A stretch of 26,946 nucleotides of DNA from an uncultured Eubacteriales bacterium (GCA_934462825.1 CAKSIP010000024.1:1-26946), one strand, 5' to 3'. Positions 14,824 through 22,879 are shown, counted from the first letter of the stretch. Notes: generated by a model from the letters alone, not told the origin. A program made the numbers and translations.

Positions 14824-16107
14824 TTGAAACAATTTTCCGCAACCAACAGCCACTCCATGAAAATCAAGGTGGCTTTGCTGTTCGGCGGCAACAGCGCCGA
14901 GCATGACATTTCCATTATTTCGGCTCTGCAGGCAGGGTATGCACTTGACAAAGAAAAATACGAAGTATATCCCATTTATCTGGCCAAAAACGGCGAGATG
15001 TATTGGGGAGACAGCACCGGCCTGCTGGAAGCCTACACCGGAGGCAATCTTCCGCTTCTTTTGAAGCGCTCCTTCCGCGTCACTCTGATGCGCCGGGACG
15101 GGCAGGTCTTTCTCTATGCCCTCCATGGCCGCCGATTTTTCCGCAAGCCGGTCACGGCTTTGGATGTGGCGCTGCCGATCGTGCACGGCACCAATGCAGA
15201 GGACGGCACGCTGCAGGGGTATCTGCAAACGCTCGGCCTCCCCTATGCCGGCTGTGATGTAACGTCCTCCGCGGTGGGCATGGACAAATTTATCACCAAG
15301 GTTCTCCTAAAGCACTGCGGTATTCCTGTTTTGGATTGCTTGCGGATCACCTCCGATGCGTTTCGCACCGAGCCGGAAGCATGGTCGGCGCGTATTGAAG
15401 CAGCCTTTGCCTATCCGGTAATCGTCAAGCCCGTCAATTGCGGCTCCAGCATCGGCATCGCCAAGGCCGATGACCGCGACGCTCTGAACGAAGCGCTTGA
15501 GGATGCCTTTCATTATGCCGACACTGTGATTGTGGAGCGCGCAATCGTTCACCTGCGGGAAATCAACTGCTCGGTTCTCGGAAATGCGGAGCATGCCGAG
15601 GCATCCGTTTGCGAGGAACCGTTGAAAGCCGATGAAATCCTCAGCTTCAACGACAAATACCTCGGAGGTGCCAAAGGCGACACCAAAAATGCCGTCAAGG
15701 GCGGCTTTGGCGGCGTCAAAACCGCAGGGGCCGGTGTCAAATCGTCGGGCATGGCTTCCCTAAAACGCAAAATCCCCGCCTCGATTCCCGAAGAAACACG
15801 GGATCTCATTCAGAAAACAGCTATAGAAGCCTTCCGCGCCCTTGACTGCTGCGGGGTGGCGCGCATCGACTTTCTCATGGATACCGATACGGGAAAAATC
15901 TTTTTCAACGAAATCAATACCATTCCCGGTTCCCTGTCTTTCTACCTTTGGGAACCGACCGGCATAAAATATCCGGAGTTGCTGGATCGCCTGATTTCTC
16001 TGGCTCTCAAGCGGGAGCGCCGCCGCCAAACGCTGACCTTTTCCTTTGCGTCCAGCGTGTTGGATGACATCCATCTCTCCGGCGCCAAGAGCGGCTCCAA
16101 ATTCTAA
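14824..16107 (+). CDS. ddl: D-alanine-D-alanine ligase, 427 aa
   Basis: An ATP-grasp enzyme that joins two D-alanines for the peptidoglycan stem. The start is TTG at 14824, with AAAAGGAGG (14807-14815) 8 bases before it; ATG at 14857 is an alternative. Motifs are LLFGGNSAEHDISI near the N-terminus, the ATP-grasp stretch VIVKPVNCGSSIGI, the loop SFNDKYLGG carrying the Tyr usual in D-Ala-specific ligases, then RIDFL and NEINTIPGSLSFYLWE. It is longer than typical Ddl (about 300-370 aa), partly from a Gly/Lys/Ala-rich insertion after the DKYLGG loop (about residues 280-312). It follows the MurF-like gene by 66 bases in the same operon, a logical substrate-to-product order. VanG-type D-Ser specificity cannot be fully excluded. 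Confidence 0.92.
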   Translation: MKQFSATNSHSMKIKVALLFGGNSAEHDISIISALQAGYALDKEKYEVYPIYLAKNGEMYWGDSTGLLEAYTGGNLPLLLKRSFRVTLMRRDGQVFLYALHGRRFFRKPVTALDVALPIVHGTNAEDGTLQGYLQTLGLPYAGCDVTSSAVGMDKFITKVLLKHCGIPVLDCLRITSDAFRTEPEAWSARIEAAFAYPVIVKPVNCGSSIGIAKADDRDALNEALEDAFHYADTVIVERAIVHLREINCSVLGNAEHAEASVCEEPLKADEILSFNDKYLGGAKGDTKNAVKGGFGGVKTAGAGVKSSGMASLKRKIPASIPEETRDLIQKTAIEAFRALDCCGVARIDFLMDTDTGKIFFNEINTIPGSLSFYLWEPTGIKYPELLDRLISLALKRERRRQTLTFSFASSVLDDIHLSGAKSGSKF

Positions 16108-16143
16108 GTCCTCCTTTGTTCGATGGATTTTTCAAAAAGACAA

Positions 16144-16176
16144 GGGCTGTTAAAAACGCAAGGTTTTTAACAGCCC
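16144..16176 (+). terminator. Hairpin after ddl
   Basis: A 14-base perfect stem, GGGCTGTTAAAAAC with GTTTTTAACAGCCC, with a 5-base loop. The T-run lies inside the right arm, so termination may depend on the second hairpin directly after it. Confidence 0.65.
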
Positions 16177-16179
16177 CTC

Positions 16180-16206
16180 AAAAAGGCCGGGATTCCGGCC
16201 TTTTTT
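16180..16206. terminator. Bidirectional terminator between ddl and the convergent gene
   Basis: AAAAAGGCCGG-GATT-CCGGCCTTTTTT is a GC stem flanked by A-run and T-run, so it reads as an intrinsic terminator on both strands. It sits 73 bases after the ddl stop and 50 bases beyond the stop of the convergent minus-strand gene. Confidence 0.88.
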
Positions 16207-16255
16207 GATGCGAGCTCGGTCGGTTTTGCCTTTCATACTTTCCTATCGGCCGCTT

Positions 16256-17758
16256 TTACGACAGAATCAGCGTATCGGGCGAACGGATATACCCGAAAAA
16301 AGGAGTAACCAACCACAAGTTGCGCCCAAATTCACAGCGCAAGGAAAAAGGAACGGCCGTCAGGCCCTCGCTCTCCCCGTGCCGCACGCCGGCGCCGCTG
16401 AGCAAAATCCGTCCCCGTCCGCCCGGAGAAACCGCACAAATATCGGCCGTCAGGCCTTCGGCCAGCCGCCACGCTTCGCTGCCGGAGGGGCACGTGCGCC
16501 ACAGGGCAAAGGCACAGCCGCGCAAGGGTAAAAAAGACAGCAAGGAAACGCCATAGCCTAAAAGTGCACGCGCCGTGTCGTCGGCATCGGGAAACACGCC
16601 GGCCACGGCCATCGTTTGCAAGCGTCCGCCAAAAGAGGCTCGCACGGTTGCCTGCAGCAACCGATGTATCATAGTATCGGAGCATTCCGAAAATCTGCCA
16701 AAGGTTGTGCATCCGTTTTTTTCTGTTTCTTGTTCTTCCGGTTCCGGCTTTCGGTCAAGCGTGGCCCCCTCCCCTTTGGGCGCGTTGGCTGTTGGATCAT
16801 CGGCCTGCCTTCTCCGGGCCGGCTTGTGATGCAACACCGTCAACGTCTGCATCCGCGTCAGCACCGCCTTGCTCACAGACGGAGAAGCCAGCAGCACCGT
16901 AGGGCGAAAATCACGCATTTCCCGAAGCAAAAAGCGTCGATCCCGGCAAAAGCAATAGGTGGCGCCGGCCGCCAGCGCCGGAAGCAGGCCGCAGAAAAAT
17001 CCGAGCGGCGTTCGCGGCGAATATACCGAGAGCAATGCGTCGTTTTTGGTTAAGCCGACGGCCGCGGAAAAGCCGAGGGCGTTCAGCACCGGCGCAAGGG
17101 CATACACTTCCTCCGAGTCCCCCTTCTCCATCGGCAAAAAGCGCACGGTCATATCCTCGGAGATTGTCACGGTCTGTTGCCAACAAGCCTCGCCCTGCTC
17201 CGCGTTTTCTTCGGCCAGGGAACGGATTCGCTCGACCGGCAAACACGTATCGCCGCTGTAACGGCGCTCAGCCTCCGGGGCGTGTGCGGCATCGAACAGA
17301 AAGGCGAACCTTGGCTCCCCACGAGCTTGTTGGCTCTCGGTCGCTTCTTTCTCCCGCTCTCCCTTTTCTTCGCTTGTTTCAGAAAGGACGGAGGGCGAAC
17401 GGGGCGGCTCGGCGCTTTCGCCAAGGGCAAAGGAGCGCCCGCTGAAGAAACACGCCAGCACAAAAAGTGCGGTGTCGTAGTTTTCGCCTCCTATAAGGCA
17501 GACCTCCCCCGGCGTGCCCTTGGAAAAAGCATAAGCCAATCCGCGCGCTTGTCGTATCAGCCTTTGCCAACCATAACTGAAAAATCCATCGGCGGCCCGT
17601 TCTCCCACGGCTCGCCGTTCTTTTTTGGCGTATCGGGACAGCCGCATCACCAGCGGAGCGAGTGTTTCGGCCGATTCCGTTGTCTCTGCGCCGTCCTTGC
17701 CCGTTCCGCGCTCTGTCTCTTTTCTTTCCTTTTCCTCCAGCGAAGCTGTTGCCTGCAT
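16256..17758 (-). CDS. Degenerate AMP-binding (ANL superfamily)-like protein, 500 aa
   Basis: The layout follows acyl/aryl-CoA synthetases and adenylation domains. It has an FFSYGWQRLIRQARGLAYAF opening, GEVCLIGGENYDTALFVLAC, and then NDALLSVYSPRTPLGFFCGL with ALAAGATYCFCRDRRFLLRE and PTVLLASPSVSKAVL. Finally come a GRLQTMAVAGVFPD segment and a GRILLSGAG near the end. The usual phosphate loop (TSGTTGxPKG) is replaced by a RFLPMEKGDSEEVY stretch, and the C-terminal lid domain with its catalytic lysine appears missing (usual length is above 500 aa without insertions). Three low-complexity charged insertions (about 8-30, 122-147 and 320-350) are present. It is probably non-catalytic or strongly divergent. 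The frame is open throughout, so it is not an obvious pseudogene. Its transcription converges on ddl. Confidence 0.55.
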   Translation of the reverse strand: MQATASLEEKERKETERGTGKDGAETTESAETLAPLVMRLSRYAKKERRAVGERAADGFFSYGWQRLIRQARGLAYAFSKGTPGEVCLIGGENYDTALFVLACFFSGRSFALGESAEPPRSPSVLSETSEEKGEREKEATESQQARGEPRFAFLFDAAHAPEAERRYSGDTCLPVERIRSLAEENAEQGEACWQQTVTISEDMTVRFLPMEKGDSEEVYALAPVLNALGFSAAVGLTKNDALLSVYSPRTPLGFFCGLLPALAAGATYCFCRDRRFLLREMRDFRPTVLLASPSVSKAVLTRMQTLTVLHHKPARRRQADDPTANAPKGEGATLDRKPEPEEQETEKNGCTTFGRFSECSDTMIHRLLQATVRASFGGRLQTMAVAGVFPDADDTARALLGYGVSLLSFLPLRGCAFALWRTCPSGSEAWRLAEGLTADICAVSPGGRGRILLSGAGVRHGESEGLTAVPFSLRCEFGRNLWLVTPFFGYIRSPDTLILS

Positions 17759-17893
17759 TTTTCATGCCCCCCTTTTCTTCCCCAACCGATTCATGGCCGG
17801 CTTTTTCATATTTTACCACATTCTTCCTGCACGTTGCGTCGAAAAAAGTCGCCCTTTCCTGCCTTCTTGCAAAAACCTTATAAACTTTGGATA

Positions 17894-17922
17894 TTGACAT
17901 TGATTTTCGGCGATGGTATAAT
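17894..17922 (+). promoter_or_regulatory. Consensus promoter of the suf-lgt-chr operon
   Basis: Perfect TTGACA (17894-17899), 17-base spacer, perfect TATAAT (17917-17922), about 50 bases before the sufC start codon. This is the strongest promoter match facing right in the window. Confidence 0.9.
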
Positions 17923-17972
17923 GTAAGCAATACGAAATACGAAAAAAAGCATGTTGAAAAGAGGACTTATAA

Positions 17973-18692
17973 GTGCTTGAACTAAAAAATCTGTCGTTTT
18001 CCGCGCCGGAAGGCAAGGAAATCATCGAAAATCTGAATCTCACCGTCTCCGATGGAAAAACCATTGTGATAACCGGCCCCAACGGCAGCGGAAAAAGTAC
18101 GTTGGCCAAGTTGATTGCCGGCGTTTATCAGCCGGACGAAGGACAAATTCTTCTGGACGGCGAAGACATTACCACGCTTGACATTACGGAACGCGCCCGC
18201 CGCGGCATCAGCTTCGGGTTTCAACGTCCCGTTTGCTTCAAAGGCTTCACCGTGCGCGACCTTTTGGAGGTGGCGGCCGGTCATACCCTCTCCGAAACGG
18301 AAATCAAAGTGCTGCTCGGCCAGGTGGGCCTTTGCATGCAGGATTATGCCGCCCGTGAGCTAAATTCCAGCCTCTCCGGCGGAGAACAAAAGCGAATCGA
18401 AATTGCCGGCATTTTAGCGAGAAACACTCGCCTGAACCTGTTTGATGAGCCGGAAGCCGGCATCGACATTTGGAGCTTCCAAAAGCTCATTGACGTATTC
18501 CGCACGCTCGGAAAAAACCGCCATGCCGCCCAAATCATCATTTCCCACCAAAAGGGCATTATGACCATTGCCGATGAAGTGCTGATTCTCTGCGGTGGCC
18601 GCATTGTCAATCGCGGCCGACCGGACGAGCTGTTGCCGCATCTGTTTGGGAAAAACGTAGAAAGCTGCCCTGTCGGCAGAAGATGTCATTAA
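17973..18692 (+). CDS. sufC: SufC-type Fe-S assembly ATPase, 239 aa
   Basis: A soluble ABC ATPase that drives Fe-S scaffold remodelling. Walker A is GPNGSGKST (35-43), the Q-loop is FQRP, the signature is LSGGEQKR (134-141), Walker B is NLFDEPEAGID (155-165) and the switch is H192. The phrases GISFGFQRP, FDEPEAGIDIW and IISHQKGI are SufC-like rather than transporter-like, and no membrane partner is encoded. The start is GTG at 17973 with GAGGAC (17961-17966). It is followed 17 bases later by a SufB-like gene; SufS, SufU and a second SufB/D are absent here, so this looks like a minimal two-component SUF-type system. Confidence 0.9.
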   Translation: MLELKNLSFSAPEGKEIIENLNLTVSDGKTIVITGPNGSGKSTLAKLIAGVYQPDEGQILLDGEDITTLDITERARRGISFGFQRPVCFKGFTVRDLLEVAAGHTLSETEIKVLLGQVGLCMQDYAARELNSSLSGGEQKRIEIAGILARNTRLNLFDEPEAGIDIWSFQKLIDVFRTLGKNRHAAQIIISHQKGIMTIADEVLILCGGRIVNRGRPDELLPHLFGKNVESCPVGRRCH

Positions 18693-18709
18693 AGCACGGA
18701 GGGTGAGCC

Positions 18710-19657
18710 ATGGATACAAAAAAAGAACTGCAAACGAATTTTACCATAAATAACGAAACCGGACGATTGCTCCGGGAAATCGGATCATACGACGGACTTT
18801 TGGACGGCGCTTTTAATCTCCGTGAAAACGGAACCTGCGCCGGACGGCGTTCCACTGCGCATATTTCCATTGAAAACCACCCGGAGCAGTCGGGACTTTT
18901 GATCAAAGTCGCCCCCGGAACGGTGGGAGAAAAGGTCTATATTCCCGCTTGCGTCACAGAAGCAGGCGTTACCGATGTCGTTCTCAATGAAATTCTCATC
19001 GGAGAAGGCTCCCATGTCACCGTTGTGGCCGGTTGCGGCGTTCACAGCGACGGAACGGAATCGCTTCACAACGGCTTGCATCGCTTCCGCATTGGGAAAA
19101 ACGCGCACATGGAATATTTGGAAAAGCATATCGGAACCGGCAGCGGCAGCGACAAGCGCATCAACACCGAAACCCACTTTGTTTTGGAGGAAGGCGCTTC
19201 GGTTCGCATGGTGTCCGAACAAATCGGCGGCGTAAGCAATGCGGAGCGAAACACCACCGCCGTGTTGGAGGCCAACGCAACGCTGATCGTGAACGAACGG
19301 CTCCTGACGGACGACAAGGACTCTTTGATTACCGGCTTTCACGTGGAAATGAACGGCGACAACGCCCGTGCAGACGTTGTGTCACGTTCGGTTGCGCGCG
19401 GGCAGTCCCGGCAGGTCTATTCTTCCAAGATCATCGGAAACGCGGCCTGCACCGGTCACACCGAGTGCGATGCCATTTTGGCAGAAAACGGCGCTGTGGA
19501 CGCTTCTCCCTGCCTGACGGCCAACTGCCGCGACGCCGCGCTGATCCATGAGGCGGCTATCGGGAAGATTGCAGGAGAACAAATTATCAAGTTGTGTACG
19601 CTCGGCTTGACCAAGGAAGAAGCCGAAAAGAAAATTATTGAAGGCTTCTTAAAATAA
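18710..19657 (+). CDS. Short SufB/SufD-like Fe-S assembly protein, 315 aa
   Basis: The partner of SufC, forming the Fe-S scaffold. The body is the right-handed beta-helix typical of SufB/D, seen as long alternating hydrophobic runs (about 60-250) such as VYIPACVTEAGVTDVVLNEI and GHTECDAILAENGAVDASP. The C-terminal helical end has HEAAIGKI (H280, E281) and KLCTLGLTKEEAEKKIIEGF with C296, which aligns by eye with the essential Cys and His region of SufB. At 315 aa it is much shorter than classical SufB (about 460-495) and lacks its N-terminal part. GGAGGGTGA (18698-18706) precedes the ATG. It probably acts as a homodimer with SufC (inference from the lack of a second paralog). Confidence 0.85.
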   Translation: MDTKKELQTNFTINNETGRLLREIGSYDGLLDGAFNLRENGTCAGRRSTAHISIENHPEQSGLLIKVAPGTVGEKVYIPACVTEAGVTDVVLNEILIGEGSHVTVVAGCGVHSDGTESLHNGLHRFRIGKNAHMEYLEKHIGTGSGSDKRINTETHFVLEEGASVRMVSEQIGGVSNAERNTTAVLEANATLIVNERLLTDDKDSLITGFHVEMNGDNARADVVSRSVARGQSRQVYSSKIIGNAACTGHTECDAILAENGAVDASPCLTANCRDAALIHEAAIGKIAGEQIIKLCTLGLTKEEAEKKIIEGFLK

Positions 19658-19694
19658 ATTCACCGAAAAAATCGCAGGAAAGGAATTGAAAAAA

Positions 19695-20522
19695 ATGCTA
19701 CCGAATCCTATCTTTTGGAATGTTCATATGTACGGCGTCATGATCGCCGTCGGTCTTTTGGCGGCCTTCGGTGTCCTGTTCTTTTACGGCAAAAAGATGG
19801 GACTTGACGAGAGCTTTCTCGATTTTGTTTTCTATGATGCCATTGCCGCGGTGGCTCTCGGCTTTGGCTCGGCGGCGCTGTTCCAGGCGATTTATGATTA
19901 TATCGAAAATCCCGCGAACGGCTTTCACATTTCGGGCAGCATCACCTTTATCGGTGGCTTGATTGGCGGCGCGGCGACCTTTTTGATCCTTTATGCCCTG
20001 TTTCGCAAAAAGCTGAAAAATCGCCTGCTGGACTGCATTTCCATGCTTCCCTGCTGCATTTTGATCGCGCACGGCTTTGGACGCATCGGGTGCTTCTTCG
20101 CCGGCTGCTGTTACGGAAAAGAAACGGATTGCTTTCTCGGCGTCAAGTTTCCCAATTTGCCGAAGCCCGTACACCCCACGCAGCTTTATGAAGCCGCTTT
20201 CCTTTTCCTCATGTTCGGCCTCTGCTCCTATCTGCTTTTGAAAAAGAAATTCCGCCACAACATGAGCGTTTATCTGGTTTCTTACGGACTTTTCCGTTTT
20301 TTGATTGAATTTATCCGGGACGATCATCGCGGTGCGCTGGTCGGCGGGATTTCCCCCTCGCAGTTTTGGTCGCTCCTGATGATAGCGGCCGGCATCGGCG
20401 TTTACTTTTTCACCGAATATCTTTGGAAAAAGCGTACCGCCAGCCCTGTAGCTTCCGAGGACAAAGCCGAAGCCGCGGAAAACACGGAAAAGAAGGACAA
20501 CGACACGAACGAGCAAGCATGA
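19695..20522 (+). CDS. lgt: Prolipoprotein diacylglyceryl transferase family protein, 275 aa
   Basis: A polytopic membrane enzyme that adds diacylglycerol to the lipobox cysteine of prolipoproteins. It has about seven hydrophobic segments, with FIGGLIGG (about 90-97), the signature GRIGCFFAGCCYG (about 132-144), the essential-region HPTQLYE and RFLIEFIRDDHRG near the end. The usual GRIGNFxNxE is replaced by a Cys-rich version, as in a known variant branch of the family in Clostridia (from memory). The C-terminus is an acidic, probably disordered tail (about 250-275). The ATG at 19695 is chosen because AGGAAAGG (19676-19683) fits it better than the TTG at 19686. The stop overlaps the next start (ATGA). 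Confidence 0.85.
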   Translation: MLPNPIFWNVHMYGVMIAVGLLAAFGVLFFYGKKMGLDESFLDFVFYDAIAAVALGFGSAALFQAIYDYIENPANGFHISGSITFIGGLIGGAATFLILYALFRKKLKNRLLDCISMLPCCILIAHGFGRIGCFFAGCCYGKETDCFLGVKFPNLPKPVHPTQLYEAAFLFLMFGLCSYLLLKKKFRHNMSVYLVSYGLFRFLIEFIRDDHRGALVGGISPSQFWSLLMIAAGIGVYFFTEYLWKKRTASPVASEDKAEAAENTEKKDNDTNEQA

Positions 20523-21178
20523 AACCAAGGACAAAGAAAACCAATACGAAGCGGGGAAAGCTCTTAGGGACGCTGTTTCTCCGCTTCTTTAAGACGGGCC
20601 TGTTCACGTTCGGAGGCGGCTATGCCATGATCGCCCTTTTGGAAAGTGAATTTATTGATCGGCAAAAGTGGCTGAGCAAAGAGGAATTTCTCGACATGGT
20701 GGCCCTGGCCGAATCCACCCCCGGCCCCATTGCCATCAACAGCGCCACCTACATCGGCTACAAAGTAGCGGGGGTGCCCGGTGCCGCCGTGGCAACCCTG
20801 GGCGTTTGCCTTCCCTCACTTTTGATCATCTACCTCATTTCCCTTTTCTTTGACCGTTTTCTGGCCCTGCCGTATGTGGCCTACGCATTTCGCGGCATTC
20901 AGGTTTGTGTCACCTATCTCATTCTGTCCGCAGGCTTGAAAATGCTCCGTGCCTCCGAAAAAACATGGCTTTCCTATGTTTTGCTTGGCCTTACGATGGT
21001 GGCGATGATCGGATTTTATTGGGGTTCGGTCAGCTTTTCCTCCATATTTTTCATTTTGATCGGCGGAGCCGTCGGTGTTTTCTTCTACTTGCTGAAAAAG
21101 ATACGACGCGACCGCCATACATCCACCGGGAAGGAATCTTCCTCTTCGGCAAAGAAGGAGGAAACCAAACGTCCATGA
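20519..21178 (+). CDS. Chromate transporter half-protein A, 219 aa
   Basis: A single CHR domain of about six membrane segments. The hallmarks are FFKTGLFTFGGGYAMIALLE (about 23-42) and AESTPGPIAINSATYIGYK. Half-size CHR proteins are usually encoded in pairs and work together as antiparallel partners, and a second one follows with a 4-base overlap (ATGA). Many such pairs lie in genomes without any chromate phenotype, so the anion moved is uncertain. The C-terminal 30 residues are Lys/Ser-rich and soluble. It also overlaps the lgt stop, so the three genes are coupled in translation. Confidence 0.9.
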   Translation: MKPRTKKTNTKRGKLLGTLFLRFFKTGLFTFGGGYAMIALLESEFIDRQKWLSKEEFLDMVALAESTPGPIAINSATYIGYKVAGVPGAAVATLGVCLPSLLIIYLISLFFDRFLALPYVAYAFRGIQVCVTYLILSAGLKMLRASEKTWLSYVLLGLTMVAMIGFYWGSVSFSSIFFILIGGAVGVFFYLLKKIRRDRHTSTGKESSSSAKKEETKRP

Positions 21179-21747
21179 TTTATTGGGAGCTTTTTCTCAC
21201 TTTTTTGAAAATCGGCGCCGTTTCCTTTGGCGGGGGGTATGGAATGATCTCCCTGATCCGGGAGGAGATGCTTTTGCACGGCTGGATGACCGAAGCGGAA
21301 TTTTTGAATTTTGTAGCCGTAGCCGAATCCACACCGGGGCCGATTGCCGTCAACATCGCCACGTTTTCCGGCGCCTCGCAGGCCGGCTTTGCCGGCGCAG
21401 TGGTCGCCACAGCCGGCGTGGTGCTTCCCTCATTCCTCATCATCCTGAGCATTACGGCGCTGTTGCGCAGCTTTCTCAAATATGCGGGGGTGCAGGCCGC
21501 GCTCGGCGGCATTCGCCCCACCGTCATCGGTTTGATTCTTGCCACGGCTATCAACATGATTTTCGGAAATGTCCTCGGACTTTCGCCCGCCATGGCAAGC
21601 TTTGCGCCGGACGGCAAGGCCATTGCTATTTTTATCGCCGTGGCTGCCGCCGCTTTTGGGTATAAAAAATGGAGAGGCCAACGTCCCTCTCCCATTCTGC
21701 TGATTCTTTTTTCCGGATTGCTCGGAATCGCCTTGTACGCATGGTAA
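21175..21747 (+). CDS. Chromate transporter half-protein B, 190 aa
   Basis: The second CHR domain, with FLKIGAVSFGGGYGMISLI (about 10-28) and AESTPGPIAVNIATFSGAS, homologous to the preceding protein. It is shorter, lacking a soluble tail, and ends in a hydrophobic helix (ILLILFSGLLGIALYAW). AAGAAGGAGG (about 21152-21161) lies about 13 bases before the overlapping ATG. It is the last gene of the sufC-to-chr operon and is closed by the hairpin at 21756-21796. Confidence 0.9.
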   Translation: MIYWELFLTFLKIGAVSFGGGYGMISLIREEMLLHGWMTEAEFLNFVAVAESTPGPIAVNIATFSGASQAGFAGAVVATAGVVLPSFLIILSITALLRSFLKYAGVQAALGGIRPTVIGLILATAINMIFGNVLGLSPAMASFAPDGKAIAIFIAVAAAAFGYKKWRGQRPSPILLILFSGLLGIALYAW

Positions 21748-21755
21748 TGCCAAGT

Positions 21756-21796
21756 GGGAGTGTTAAAAAACTCATCCTGAGTTTTTTAGCACTCCC
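21756..21796. terminator. Long hairpin terminator between chr pair and uridine phosphorylase
   Basis: A 19-base stem with one G-T wobble (arms 21756-21774 and 21778-21796) and a TCC loop, containing A/T runs inside the arms. TTGCTTTTAG follows on the plus strand. Placed between convergent genes, it probably serves both directions. Confidence 0.75.
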
Positions 21797-21834
21797 TTGC
21801 TTTTAGTCTTTTCTTGCAACGTCTATCCTATTTC

Positions 21835-22623
21835 TTACATGGAGCATTTTCTTTGCCGATCTTTTTCGATCAGAATGCGAACCGCTTCCACGGCCAGCTG
21901 AACCGCCTCGTCCACATTGTGCGATTCTTGGTCGGCGCTGTCCAGGCCTTTTTTCGCGCGCTCCTGATTCCACACCACATGAAACAGCGAGCCGGCACGT
22001 GCGCCAAGCGCCGCACAAACCGTGAAAATCGTGGCCGATTCCATCTCGCTGGCCAACACGCCCAGGCGCTTCCACGCTTCCCACTTGGCCAGCAGCTCTC
22101 CGGCAATGGGCATGCGCTCGGGCGAATGTTGCCCGTAAAAAGAGTCTTTGCACTGCACCACGCCAACATGGTAGCGGGCTTTGTTTTTCTCGGCCGCTTC
22201 AACGATGGCGGACAAAACCTGATAGTCGGGTACGGCGGGAAATTCAACGGGGGCATATTCCTTGCTGGTGCCGTCCAGACGAATGGCACCCGAAGCAATT
22301 ACGGTGTCTCCACTGCACACCGGCAAGGCAATGCCGCCGCAAGTTCCGATTCGGATAAAGGTTTTCGTTCCGCAGGCCACCAATTCCTCAACGGCAATGG
22401 CCGCCGAAGGGCCGCCGATTCCGGTAGAGCAAACCGAAACGGGTACGCCGGACAGCTTGCCCGTGTAGATATTGTATTCTCGGTTGAAAACCAAATGGCG
22501 CGGCTCGTCAAACAAAGCCGCAATCTTTTCGCACCGTCCGGGATCCCCCGGAAGAAGGCAATATTCCCCCGTATCTCCGGGACGACATTGAATATGGTAT
22601 TGGAGCAGGTGATCCTTTATCAT
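21835..22623 (-). CDS. udp: Uridine phosphorylase, 262 aa
   Basis: Cleaves uridine with phosphate to uracil and ribose-1-phosphate (pyrimidine salvage, cytoplasm). The family motifs are all visible: LLPGDPGRCEKIAALFDEP near the N-terminus, NREYNIYTG, STGIGGPSAAIAVEEL, RIGTCGG with the phosphate-binding Arg, FPAVPDYQ, DSFYGQ and SEMESATIFTVCAALG. The length is close to the E. coli enzyme and the motif order is the same. AAAGGAAAAG precedes the ATG. It stands alone with its own promoter and is divergent from rpsO. Purine nucleoside phosphorylase is less likely, given the SEMES context and the uracil-type FYGQ region. Confidence 0.92.
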   Translation of the reverse strand: MIKDHLLQYHIQCRPGDTGEYCLLPGDPGRCEKIAALFDEPRHLVFNREYNIYTGKLSGVPVSVCSTGIGGPSAAIAVEELVACGTKTFIRIGTCGGIALPVCSGDTVIASGAIRLDGTSKEYAPVEFPAVPDYQVLSAIVEAAEKNKARYHVGVVQCKDSFYGQHSPERMPIAGELLAKWEAWKRLGVLASEMESATIFTVCAALGARAGSLFHVVWNQERAKKGLDSADQESHNVDEAVQLAVEAVRILIEKDRQRKCSM

Positions 22624-22730
22624 GGCAATCTTTTCCTTTCTATGTGTCTATGCGTTTGTTTTTGAGCCGAGCTTGCAAAGCCGTTTGCCGTCTGCCTTCG
22701 GCGCCGGCGATTTTTTTGCTTTCTTCTTTC

Positions 22731-22759
22731 ATTATATAGGGTTCCTTCTCAAAAATCAA
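22731..22759 (-). promoter_or_regulatory. Promoter of uridine phosphorylase gene
   Basis: On the minus strand TTGATT (complement of 22754-22759), 17-base spacer, perfect TATAAT (complement of 22731-22736), about 108 bases before the start codon. Confidence 0.7.
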
Positions 22760-22843
22760 GCGTTTTTTGTCTTCCGGTCAAAAACTTTTTGATTTTCGGG
22801 ATTGTGAAGAAAAAGAAAATTTTTTAAAATGTCGGAAAAAGCC

Positions 22844-22872
22844 TTTACATACGAAATCGACCGTGCTATAAT
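22844..22872 (+). promoter_or_regulatory. Promoter of rpsO (and probably pnp)
   Basis: TTTACA (22844-22849), 17-base spacer, perfect TATAAT (22867-22872). Transcription would start near 22880, leaving a leader of about 135 bases before rpsO. Confidence 0.8.
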
Positions 22873-22879
22873 ATATATG

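Noticed and set aside
17177..17926. Plus-strand 249-codon frame opposite the degenerate adenylating-enzyme-like gene
   Set aside because: It crosses the intergenic region and overlaps the suf promoter. The minus-strand frame has a protein-like hydrophobic pattern, a start with a binding site and a terminator after it.
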